From NCBI GenBank assembly GCA_016789205.1, contig JAEURF010000103.1:1-6371 (forward strand): 6,371 bases of DNA. Direction: 5' to 3'. Below the pieces are notes generated by a model, which saw only the letters and a list, made by a program, of their open reading frames with translations, was not told the origin of the DNA and searched no databases. The stretch comes from Anaerolineales bacterium (GTDB lineage: Bacteria > Chloroflexota > Anaerolineae > Anaerolineales > Villigracilaceae). This document shows positions 1 to 6,229 of the stretch, in pieces. Every line of letters begins with the position of its first letter. Position 1 is the first letter of the stretch. The position numbers were made by a program, and so were the translations under genes.

Positions 1-1
1 C

Positions 2-1945
2 ACGCCGATTCTTCCACAACAAGTATTGATTGCTTTAGGTTTTGGCTTTTTCTTTTATTTAATCTCAAAACATTGGCAGTGGATAAAAAATCTCAAAAAA
101 TCTGATTTAGTCATTGGAATTGCCTTATGGTTGTTAGCAAGTTTTCTTTGGCTAAATGAACCCTTACGGGATTGGAGTTACTTCACAGCCGAACCAACAC
201 CGCCCAACTTTGAAATTTACCCATATTCTGATGCAGGGTTATACGATACTTTTGCACAAAACTATTTAATTGGCACAAGTATTCAATATGGATTAACCCA
301 CCGTCCGGGCTACGCCATATTTCTTGCTTTTCTGCATTCAATAGTGGGTCAAAATTATGACGCAGTTACGCTTGTGCAAATTTTAATTCTTGCTATTGGA
401 CCAACAGCCTTATATTTTCTTGCATCTCAACTTGGTGGCAGACCTGCTGGAATTATCGCCGCTTTAATACTTATCTTCCGTGAAGAAAATGCAATTGCAC
501 TTACCAATATTATCGAAGTATCACATTCGAAGTTATTTATGTCAGACGTGCCTACGATGATGTTAAACATCATATTTGTATATTTTCTTATTCATTGGCT
601 TTACAAATCAGAAAATAAATTGTATTTAGGCGTCATTGCTGGTGCGTTTTTAGGCTTTTCAGCATTGATTCGAAGCCAAGCCTTAATCGTTATTCCAATT
701 GTGTTTCTTTGTATTTTGATTGCAAAAAGAAAATCTCTAAAACCCGCTTTTATACAAAGTGCTATGTTTTTATTAGGTGTGCTTGTGGTTGTGTTGCCGT
801 GGATGTTGAGAAATTATCAAATCTCCGGGCGCATGGTCATTGAATATCAAAATGCTTACACAACCGTCATCGCCAGCGGATATACCGATAACCCAGCTGA
901 TATTGAAAAATTACCCGGCGAAACCGTATCACAATATGATGACCGCATGTTTTCAATGATTTTGAATTACATCTTTGAAAACCCATTCGAAGTGGCGCGT
1001 TTTTATACGGCTTATTTCGTGCATAACGAAATATCATCCGTTGTCTATTTACCCATGTCACTTAATTTTTTCGATGCACGCAGTTATGTGCGCGAGTTAA
1101 ACATGTGGGGGTGGAATCCGCCGTTTGCAAATCCCGCCCCTCAAATTCTGCCTTTGTTTTTCATTACATTAGGGCTTATCGCCTTAGGCATAGGCATTGC
1201 TTATCAACGTGCAAAATGGATTGGATTACTACCGTTGTTTATTCATTTAGGATATAGCCTGAGCGTTGTGCCTTTTAAGACATCCGGCTGGCGCTTCATC
1301 CTCCCAGTAGACTGGATACTCGCCCTCTACTTTAGCATTGGCTTGATGCATTTGACTTTAATGTTATTCTCTCTATTTAATCATATTCCTAAAGATATTG
1401 AAATTAAAAACACTACACCAATGCAATTGGATTATCAAAAATCAATACCGGTCTTGAGCATTTTCTTAATCATTGGGTTGGCATTTCCATTGATAGAGAA
1501 AAGCATTCCTAAAAAATATCCTGAATTAACCTCGACTGAGTTAGTTCAAACCTATTTTGCAAATGACGTCGTTTTAGAAAACGGTGAATCCATCACTGCC
1601 TCGGCGTTGGAAATGTTCCTCGAAGCCGAACCAAGTTCAACCGTATTGTATGGACGCGCTTTATATCCATCTTTTTATCAAAGCGGGGAATATTGGGGTG
1701 ACGATGATTCCTATCCACTTGAAATGCGAAACATTTCGCGTTTACAATTTACGATTATTGGACCGATGCAACGTCGGGTTTATATTCCATTGCCTGAAGC
1801 ACCATTATCCTTTCCACACACTTCGGATGTTGTTGTTATTGGTTGTGTAACGAATGCAGGAATTCAAGCATTGATTGTTACTGTAGATGAAACAATAGTT
1901 ATTAATAACCTACCATGGCGTGGATTAAGTTGCACTTTGCCATAA
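2..1945 (+). CDS. GT-C fold membrane glycosyltransferase, 5' partial
   Basis: Polytopic membrane protein, probably a polyprenyl-phosphate-sugar-dependent glycosyltransferase of the broad GT39/PMT-like GT-C group. The reading frame is open to the window edge (codons before position 26 read TPILPQQV), so the TTG at 26 is unlikely to be the true start and the N-terminus is missing. Numbering from that TTG, hydrophobic segments lie near 1-14, 28-43, 95-108, 113-133, 141-151, 177-192, 200-233, 244-261, 373-392, 398-416, 428-450 and 474-490. Two acidic loop motifs typical of GT-C catalytic sites are visible: SDAGLYD (68-74) and SDVP (173-176). RPGY (93-96), RSQAL (216-220), PWMLRNYQ (258-265) and WRFILPVDW (422-430) are also family-like. 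Residues about 490-639 form a soluble, presumably extracytoplasmic, tail. The stop is 11 bases before the next GT-C gene, suggesting one operon. Donor and acceptor cannot be read from the sequence. Confidence 0.82.
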   Translation, partial: TPILPQQVLIALGFGFFFYLISKHWQWIKNLKKSDLVIGIALWLLASFLWLNEPLRDWSYFTAEPTPPNFEIYPYSDAGLYDTFAQNYLIGTSIQYGLTHRPGYAIFLAFLHSIVGQNYDAVTLVQILILAIGPTALYFLASQLGGRPAGIIAALILIFREENAIALTNIIEVSHSKLFMSDVPTMMLNIIFVYFLIHWLYKSENKLYLGVIAGAFLGFSALIRSQALIVIPIVFLCILIAKRKSLKPAFIQSAMFLLGVLVVVLPWMLRNYQISGRMVIEYQNAYTTVIASGYTDNPADIEKLPGETVSQYDDRMFSMILNYIFENPFEVARFYTAYFVHNEISSVVYLPMSLNFFDARSYVRELNMWGWNPPFANPAPQILPLFFITLGLIALGIGIAYQRAKWIGLLPLFIHLGYSLSVVPFKTSGWRFILPVDWILALYFSIGLMHLTLMLFSLFNHIPKDIEIKNTTPMQLDYQKSIPVLSIFLIIGLAFPLIEKSIPKKYPELTSTELVQTYFANDVVLENGESITASALEMFLEAEPSSTVLYGRALYPSFYQSGEYWGDDDSYPLEMRNISRLQFTIIGPMQRRVYIPLPEAPLSFPHTSDVVVIGCVTNAGIQALIVTVDETIVINNLPWRGLSCTLP

Positions 1946-1948
1946 TTT

Positions 1949-1952
1949 GGAG
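1949..1952 (+). promoter_or_regulatory. Ribosome binding site GGAG deciding the start of the second GT-C gene
   Basis: GGAG lies just after the stop of the upstream gene and 4 bases before the ATG at 1957. The in-frame ATG at 1915 has no purine-rich stretch before it and would force a 31-base overlap with the upstream gene, so 1957 is preferred. The spacing is a little short, which keeps some doubt. Confidence 0.6.
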
Positions 1953-1956
1953 ATGT

Positions 1957-3600
1957 ATGTATCAAAAGGTAGATAATTTTTTCTCTCGTTATGAATTTCT
2001 TTTGCCGCTGATTATTTTTGTTTTATTTTTAGCGGCTTCTTTACCCGGTATTGAATGGGGGGCACCGGCTTTATGGAATCCGGATGAGTTAGTCTGGCGT
2101 GTCAATAGTGCTTTGCGTAGTGAATTGATTTTTGATGAAACCGAACCCGATTGGAATTATCCATCGTTACCAAAATATATAATGTATGCCATTGGCTCAA
2201 TCACATTTGGCATGGGAAAATCTGATTTTGCTTTTGTAGTAGCGTCTCGTATATTTTCTGCTTTTCTAGGTGCGTTAAGTGGTGTTGTTATTTATTACCT
2301 TACGAAAATGCTTGGGGCAAATAAAAGAATTTCTTTTTTAGCAGGGCTGTTTTATATAGCTAGTGGGGTAGCGGTAGCCAATGGGCGTTTTGCTCATAAC
2401 GATTTATATTTGCAATTATTTTCTATTTTATGTGTGTTTTTTGCAGTGAAATATCAAAAAACAAAACAAATGACTTGGTTATTCGCTTCGTTCTTTTCGG
2501 TTGGTTTGGCGGCTTCGAGTAAATATACCGGTGGAAGTCTCATCTTACTGCCTGCTTTTATTTTTATCTTTGAAAAATGGACTGATTTACGCTCAAATTG
2601 GTTTTACGTTTTTAGAAGCTTGTTTGCGGGTGCTATCGTTTCATATTTAGGGTATTCACTTGGTACGCCCAAAGCCTTGTTTGCCCCAATCTATTACTTT
2701 TCAAGTGTCATCCCTGCTTTGCAGAATTACACACAATATGGCTTTAATTCTGGTGCACGCATTGGGTTATTTGGTCAATGGGCTGTGTTTGAAAGTGCAG
2801 TAGGAATATTTTGTTATTATGCTTTTATCTTAGCGTTTTTGTGGTTTTTTATGCGCTTAATTTTATGGAAGAAAGATGAAGGCAAATTCGAGCATATCAT
2901 GCCACAGGGCATTGGCACGCTTTTATTAGCAGTGCTGATATTTGATCTGCCTTTCATGATTTCTATCAACTATATTCAAAGATACTTCATTCCATTTGTG
3001 CCGTTTTTGGCAATTTTAGCCGCATTGTTTGTAGATGAAATACTATTGTTTACAACAAAAAAGAAATTGACATTTATTCAACCACTTTTTGTGGTGATAT
3101 TAATAGCAGGGTTTTCATATTCAGCTTTGCGTTTGGTTAGCACGGCTTTACTTTTTATTAATGATTCGCGCATCCCTGCTACAGAATATATTGCTACTAT
3201 TCGTGGGTATCAAAAAAGTATTGAATACACTTTATATCCACCGAACCTTGATAAAAGGCGTTTTGAACGTGCCCACAATTATCCGATATATTTTGTTAAA
3301 TATCCAAATGATGTTGTTCCAACTGGTGGGCGTTATGAGTATAACCAAGGCGAGCAAGGTTTGTTAGAACGTGATACAGATTATTTTGTGATTGATAGTT
3401 ATACGTATCAAAGATTTTACGTTGACTCAATTTGTGAAACTAACCCGATTGAATGTGATTTCTTCAAACGCTTAATTGCTGGCGAAGTAGAATCTTTCCG
3501 ACTCATTCAAAAATTTGAATACAATTTACCTTCTTATTTACCTCGTGTCACTGTTTCGGCAGTCAACCCAGATATACTGATTTTTGAACGGGTACGTTAA
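1957..3600 (+). CDS. PMT/GT39-like GT-C membrane glycosyltransferase
   Basis: A 547-residue polytopic membrane protein, likely transferring a sugar from a polyprenyl-phosphate donor outside the cytoplasmic membrane. The first membrane segment (13-29) is followed by a large loop carrying WNPDE (40-44), the acidic motif expected of the GT-C catalytic base. A second acidic motif, RFAHND (144-149), precedes another helix. ASSKYTGG (186-193) matches the lysine-tyrosine pattern common in this group, and QRYFIPFVPF (341-350) resembles its late arginine-proline motif. Further hydrophobic segments lie near 98-117, 127-141, 150-165, 174-186, 194-205, 219-235, 280-303, 317-336, 345-365 and 374-399. Residues about 400-547 are soluble, with ADSR-like INDSRIPATEYI (401-412) and TDYFVIDSYTYQRF (474-487), as in the C-terminal domains of GT39 proteins. 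The start was chosen for its GGAG and lack of overlap; an ATG at 1915 would add 14 residues. Its TAA directly abuts the stop of the opposing gene. Confidence 0.85.
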   Translation: MYQKVDNFFSRYEFLLPLIIFVLFLAASLPGIEWGAPALWNPDELVWRVNSALRSELIFDETEPDWNYPSLPKYIMYAIGSITFGMGKSDFAFVVASRIFSAFLGALSGVVIYYLTKMLGANKRISFLAGLFYIASGVAVANGRFAHNDLYLQLFSILCVFFAVKYQKTKQMTWLFASFFSVGLAASSKYTGGSLILLPAFIFIFEKWTDLRSNWFYVFRSLFAGAIVSYLGYSLGTPKALFAPIYYFSSVIPALQNYTQYGFNSGARIGLFGQWAVFESAVGIFCYYAFILAFLWFFMRLILWKKDEGKFEHIMPQGIGTLLLAVLIFDLPFMISINYIQRYFIPFVPFLAILAALFVDEILLFTTKKKLTFIQPLFVVILIAGFSYSALRLVSTALLFINDSRIPATEYIATIRGYQKSIEYTLYPPNLDKRRFERAHNYPIYFVKYPNDVVPTGGRYEYNQGEQGLLERDTDYFVIDSYTYQRFYVDSICETNPIECDFFKRLIAGEVESFRLIQKFEYNLPSYLPRVTVSAVNPDILIFERVR

Positions 3601-4242
3601 TTATTTTATAAAATTCCCAACTGTATAAACTGCGCCAGCAATGGGTGGCGTGCTTTTCATTTCAATCACTTTGCCTTTGGAGAAAGATTTGTAAGCGGCT
3701 TCAGCGATTTCTTTTTCAGTTGAAAAATGTTCAGCACGGATGTCATGCCCTAATAATTTGAACATAAATACCATAAACGGTTTTTCGACGGGAGTTCCAT
3801 ACACCATTTGCCCGCCCGGCTTTAGCACCCGCTTCACCTCTGCGCAGGCTTGTTCTAACTCCTTCGGCTTTAAGTGTTCCAGTATGCTTATTAATAAAAC
3901 CGTATCAAAATAATTATCTTCATATGGCATGTGTAATACATCCCCTTTTTTTAAGAAAAGCGGAATCCCCATTGGCTCGAACACAGATTGAATGGCTTCA
4001 ATATCGGCTGTTAAATCTAAGCCATGAATTTCTTTATACATTTCGTGTAAATTAGGGAAAGCCAGCCCAGTTCCAAAACCGACTTCTAATACACGTTCAC
4101 CACCTGTACACTGATTTAATGCTAGTTCTACACGGTGGCGATACATCCTCCCAAAAACAGGCACATAGTAATATTTGATAGGGTCTAAATCGTTCACACC
4201 TTTATATTTTTCAATAGGGAGTAACTTTAGTTTTACAGACAT
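3601..4242 (-). CDS. Class I SAM-dependent methyltransferase (213 aa)
   Basis: Soluble Rossmann-fold methyltransferase of the Methyltransf_11/25 type. Motif I is VLEVGFGTGL (51-60), the acidic end of strand 2 is HGLDLT (74-79 region, Asp76), the adenine-side motif is GDVLHMPYEDNYFD (100-113), and the post-strand-4 and post-strand-5 motifs are ILEHL (120-124) and LKPGGQMVYGTP (140-151). The short YKGVNDLDPIKYYYVPVFGRMYRHR-like N-terminal region (13-37) recalls phosphatidylethanolamine N-methyltransferase-like enzymes, but the substrate cannot be assigned. The frame is open to 4353, but the ATG at 4242 has an AAGGAA 5 bases upstream and avoids a 101-base overlap with the gene ahead of it, so it is the preferred start. 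It is the second gene of a two-gene unit behind the methyltransferase-GT2 fusion, with a 10-base gap, which suggests a role in the same glycan or lipid pathway. Confidence 0.85.
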   Translation of the reverse strand: MSVKLKLLPIEKYKGVNDLDPIKYYYVPVFGRMYRHRVELALNQCTGGERVLEVGFGTGLAFPNLHEMYKEIHGLDLTADIEAIQSVFEPMGIPLFLKKGDVLHMPYEDNYFDTVLLISILEHLKPKELEQACAEVKRVLKPGGQMVYGTPVEKPFMVFMFKLLGHDIRAEHFSTEKEIAEAAYKSFSKGKVIEMKSTPPIAGAVYTVGNFIK

Positions 4243-4247
4243 CACAT

Positions 4248-4253
4248 TTCCTT
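4248..4253 (-). promoter_or_regulatory. Ribosome binding site AAGGAA of the small methyltransferase
   Basis: On the minus strand AAGGAA ends 5 bases before the ATG at 4242 and shares its first base with the TAA stop (4255-4253) of the upstream fusion gene. This fixes the start well inside the longer open frame and suggests translational coupling of the pair. Confidence 0.75.
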
Positions 4254-5686
4254 TACACAAATTTAATTCTTCTCGCCGCAAATGTGACCATTCGTAAAAG
4301 TAATAGTCCATGCTTCCAACGAGAAATATTGGTTGTGCCGTATACTCTTTCACGATAACGAATGGGTAAATCTACAATTTTTCTATTTAATTTTGCCGCG
4401 CCGAAGATTAAGTCAAAATCACCGAAGGGGTCGAAGTCTCCGAAGTATGACCGGTTAGCGGCAATTTGTTCGTAATCTTTTCGCCACATCACTTTTGTGC
4501 CGCATAATGTATCTTTAATGGGCTGCCCTAGCATCCAAGAAAATGCCATGCTGAATAATTTGTTGCCAATGAAATTCAAAGTTTGCATCGCTTCTTTTTC
4601 CATTGGGTAAACGAGACGCACTCCGTTGATAAATTCGCCTGTGCCAGATGCAATTGCTTCGTAAAAACGGGGTAAATCTTCAGGTGGGACGGTTAAATCT
4701 GCGTCTAGAATCATGAGTATATCGCCAGAGGCTTTTTCGAAGCCGAGACGAATTGCGTCGGCTTTGCCAATGCCGGGCTGTTGAAAGACCAAGCTAGGCG
4801 TAGAGGGGTGAAGCGGAATTTCATCAAGAATGGTTTGATAGGTATTATCTTTTGAATGCCCTTCGACAAAAATCAATTCTGTTTTACTTCCCATCTTTGG
4901 TAAGCGTTCAAAAATATTTTTGATATTACCTTCTTCGTTTCGTGCCGCGACAACTACGGAAACGCTTGGTTCTTTTACAGGCGTAGGCATTGGGCGCGCA
5001 ACAATAAAATTTGAAAGTGCAAAATTGTTGAAAGGAAAAAGTTTGACGAGATAACGATTTGCAAACCCACCAAGTGGAAGCGGAAACAAAACTTCGGTGG
5101 AGGTGCGAATGCTTTCAAAACCAGCTAACCGTAAAAGATTATAAACATCCTCACGAGTTAACCAGTTTTGACTCATCAATGGCGAAGCGAGATTCAAACT
5201 TTGTGCAATGGTTAAAGGGAATTGCCAAAGATGACTATAAAAATTTAAGATAATGCGTGTGTGTGGTTTACAAAACTTTTTGACTTGTTCTAATGCACGT
5301 TGCACATCCCATAAGTCGTTGATGGTATCTGAAAAAATGATGATATCAAATTCACCTTCGAGGCTTGATAAATCATGTGCATCAAGTTGATGATATTCAA
5401 TCTGCGGATTTTGTTTTTTTGCGCGCTCAATCATTTCGGCAGAAAAATCTATGCCGACACCATGTGAAGGATTCAATTCAGAAATTAAATTACCTAAGCC
5501 ACATCCAATTTCAAGAATGCGTTGATTGGGACTGACGAGAAATTTATAAATTTCAGTTATGCGTTGATGATACCAACGTCCCATACCTTGCCACGAGTCG
5601 CGTTTGATGGCGATTTTGTCCCAGTGGGTGATGCGGGCTTGTTGATATTGTTTTCCTGCTTCGTCAAAAGGCATAGAGATGCTCAT
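4253..5686 (-). CDS. Bifunctional SAM methyltransferase / DPM-like family 2 glycosyltransferase
   Basis: A 477-residue two-domain protein. Residues about 35-232 are a class I SAM methyltransferase: RILEIGCGLGNL (56-67), VGIDFS (77-82), YHQLDAHDL (98-106) and FDIIIFSD (113-120). The usual C-terminal strand region reads ILNFYS (146-151). Residues about 240-477 are a GT-A fold GT2 domain like dolichyl-/polyprenyl-phosphate sugar synthases: VSVVVAARNEEGNI (242-255), the nucleotide-sugar/metal motif LDADL (327-331), KDTLCGTK (391-398), GDFDLIFGAAK (422-432) and YGTTNISRW (449-457). The C-terminus, LLLLRMVTF (461-469), is hydrophobic, but there is no clear pair of membrane helices as in ArnC/GtrB. 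Both active sites look intact, so this is a genuine fusion, not two genes run together. Known relatives carry the same domain order. It probably loads a sugar on a lipid carrier for membrane transferases such as the two GT-C enzymes here (inference). An in-frame ATG at 5674 is an alternative start. Confidence 0.85.
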   Translation of the reverse strand: MSISMPFDEAGKQYQQARITHWDKIAIKRDSWQGMGRWYHQRITEIYKFLVSPNQRILEIGCGLGNLISELNPSHGVGIDFSAEMIERAKKQNPQIEYHQLDAHDLSSLEGEFDIIIFSDTINDLWDVQRALEQVKKFCKPHTRIILNFYSHLWQFPLTIAQSLNLASPLMSQNWLTREDVYNLLRLAGFESIRTSTEVLFPLPLGGFANRYLVKLFPFNNFALSNFIVARPMPTPVKEPSVSVVVAARNEEGNIKNIFERLPKMGSKTELIFVEGHSKDNTYQTILDEIPLHPSTPSLVFQQPGIGKADAIRLGFEKASGDILMILDADLTVPPEDLPRFYEAIASGTGEFINGVRLVYPMEKEAMQTLNFIGNKLFSMAFSWMLGQPIKDTLCGTKVMWRKDYEQIAANRSYFGDFDPFGDFDLIFGAAKLNRKIVDLPIRYRERVYGTTNISRWKHGLLLLRMVTFAARRIKFV

Positions 5687-5687
5687 A

Positions 5688-5693
5688 ATTATA
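5688..5693 (-). promoter_or_regulatory. Candidate -10 box (TATAAT) facing the methyltransferase-GT2 gene
   Basis: The minus strand reads TATAAT from 5693 to 5688, one base before the ATG at 5686. No good -35 hexamer is found 16-18 bases upstream (CCCACT at 17). If used, transcription would start about 5-8 bases downstream, inside the first codons, favouring the ATG at 5674 on a very short leader. It may instead be chance in AT-rich DNA. Confidence 0.3.
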
Positions 5694-5717
5694 GTGGTAG
5701 GTGTCTGAAAAGTGGGT

Positions 5718-5723
5718 TATAAT
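5718..5723 (+). promoter_or_regulatory. Candidate -10 box (TATAAT) of the regulator-epimerase operon
   Basis: A consensus TATAAT lies 29 bases before the regulator ATG, placing transcription start near 5730 and giving a leader of about 20-25 bases with room for a Shine-Dalgarno. The -35 position (TGGTAG, 5695-5700, spacer 17) is poor, so the promoter may be weak or need an activator. The box overlaps both inverted repeats. Confidence 0.5.
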
Positions 5724-5737
5724 TCAGTCACTGAATT
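5721..5737. promoter_or_regulatory. Candidate operator: perfect palindrome AATTCAG-TCA-CTGAATT
   Basis: Seven-base arms match perfectly around a 3-base centre. The site overlaps the last three bases of the plus-strand TATAAT and spans the expected transcription start near 5730, the classic place for a repressor. Size and symmetry fit a homodimeric winged-helix protein such as the one encoded immediately downstream, so negative autoregulation is the simplest reading. Binding by that protein is inferred, not shown. Confidence 0.5.
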
Positions 5738-5739
5738 TT

Positions 5740-5743
5740 GGAA
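5740..5743 (+). promoter_or_regulatory. Weak ribosome binding site GGAA of the regulator gene
   Basis: GGAA lies 9 bases before the ATG at 5753, and no better purine run is present. It falls partly inside the right arm of the outer inverted repeat, so the leader could fold against 5717-5725 only if transcription began upstream of the TATAAT studied here. Confidence 0.4.
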
Positions 5744-5752
5744 TTATAAAGC

Positions 5753-6229
5753 ATGAGCCTCGAATCAACAAACGAAGAAATCCGCGAACTTTCACTGTTA
5801 GAGCAAATTGAGAGTGACCCCGATGTTAACCAATCTACGCTTGCTACACAATTGGGTGTAGCCGTTGGTACGGTCAATTGGCATTTGAAAAGATTGATTG
5901 CCAAAGGTGCTGTTAAAGTTTCTCGCGCTGAAAGAAAAAAATTACGTTACATTATTACGCCTGAAGGTTTGGCATTGCGTGCGCGTCTAGCCATTGATTA
6001 TGTTGAACGTTCATTTTCTGTATATCGTCGCACACGCCAAAAGGTTAAAGATAATATTACAAAAATTCGTAAAGCAGGCTACGACCGTGTTCGTATTGTT
6101 GGCACTGGCGATGTGGCAGATATTTGCAAACTGACTTGTTTGGAACAAGGCATATCAGTTGTGAATGAAAAAAATATTCCTTCCTTAGTTTTAGATGGAT
6201 ATAAAATCAGATTGGAAGGCTTGGAATGA
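5753..6229 (+). CDS. Winged helix-turn-helix regulator, EPS-associated MarR-like
   Basis: A 158-residue DNA-binding protein. Residues about 12-70 form a winged helix: NQSTLATQLGVAVGTVNWHLK (26-46) is the helix-turn-helix, followed by RLIAKGAVKV (47-56) and a wing ending YIITPEGL (66-73). The order QxxLAxxLGVxxGxVNxxLKxLIxKGxVK, then a TPEG turn and a charged helix (74-105), is the pattern of EPS-associated MarR-type regulators found in exopolysaccharide loci. The C-terminal part differs: YDRVRIVGTGDVADICKL (110-127) looks like the first strand, glycine-rich turn and helix of a Rossmann-like fold. It ends only about 30 residues later, too short for a full domain. It is divergent from the methyltransferase-GT2 gene and overlaps the epimerase gene by 4 bases. 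It is likely a local regulator of these glycan genes that binds the palindrome in its own promoter (inference). Confidence 0.8.
   Translation: MSLESTNEEIRELSLLEQIESDPDVNQSTLATQLGVAVGTVNWHLKRLIAKGAVKVSRAERKKLRYIITPEGLALRARLAIDYVERSFSVYRRTRQKVKDNITKIRKAGYDRVRIVGTGDVADICKLTCLEQGISVVNEKNIPSLVLDGYKIRLEGLE
6214..6219 (+). promoter_or_regulatory. Ribosome binding site GGAAGG of the epimerase gene
   Basis: GGAAGG sits inside the end of the regulator coding region, 6 bases before the ATG at 6226, supporting that start and coupled translation across the ATGA junction. Confidence 0.65.

Larger units (their letters stand above)
5717..5749. repeat. Outer inverted repeat in the divergent intergenic region, 9-base arms
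   Basis: TTATAATTC at 5717-5725 is repeated as its exact reverse complement GAATTATAA at 5741-5749, separated by 15 bases. The left arm contains the plus-strand -10 box and the right arm reaches to 3 bases before the regulator ATG. The arms are about two helical turns apart centre to centre (24 bases), which suits two half-sites of a dimeric or tetrameric regulator. AT-only content makes part of the match easier to get by chance. Confidence 0.55.

Noticed and set aside
867..1061. Minus-strand open frame inside the first GT-C gene
   Set aside because: Arginine-rich, low-complexity translation with no domain, lying fully antisense to a well-supported gene; a shadow frame.
1584..1850. Plus-strand open frame in another phase of the first GT-C gene
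   Set aside because: No recognisable motif and no ribosome binding site; overlaps the soluble tail coding region.
1915..1956. Longer start of the second GT-C gene at 1915
   Set aside because: No Shine-Dalgarno before it and a 31-base overlap with the upstream gene, whereas 1957 has GGAG just upstream.
3587..3598. Short hairpin AACG-GGTA-CGTT at the end of the second GT-C gene
   Set aside because: A four-base stem is too weak for an intrinsic terminator and is followed by only a broken AT-rich run.
3603..3614. Perfect 12-base palindrome ATTTTATAAAAT at the convergent junction, considered as a terminator
   Set aside because: It contains only A and T, has no loop and no GC stem, so it would not make a stable terminator hairpin; it also encodes the last codons of the small methyltransferase.
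4243..4353. N-terminal extension of the small methyltransferase up to the ATG at 4353
   Set aside because: It would overlap the GT2 coding region by 101 bases, adds a stretch with no methyltransferase character, and a much better start with AAGGAA exists at 4242.
5522..5722. Plus-strand open frame antisense to the start of the methyltransferase-GT2 gene
   Set aside because: No motif, and it ends in the divergent promoter region; the opposite strand encodes a clear methyltransferase domain.
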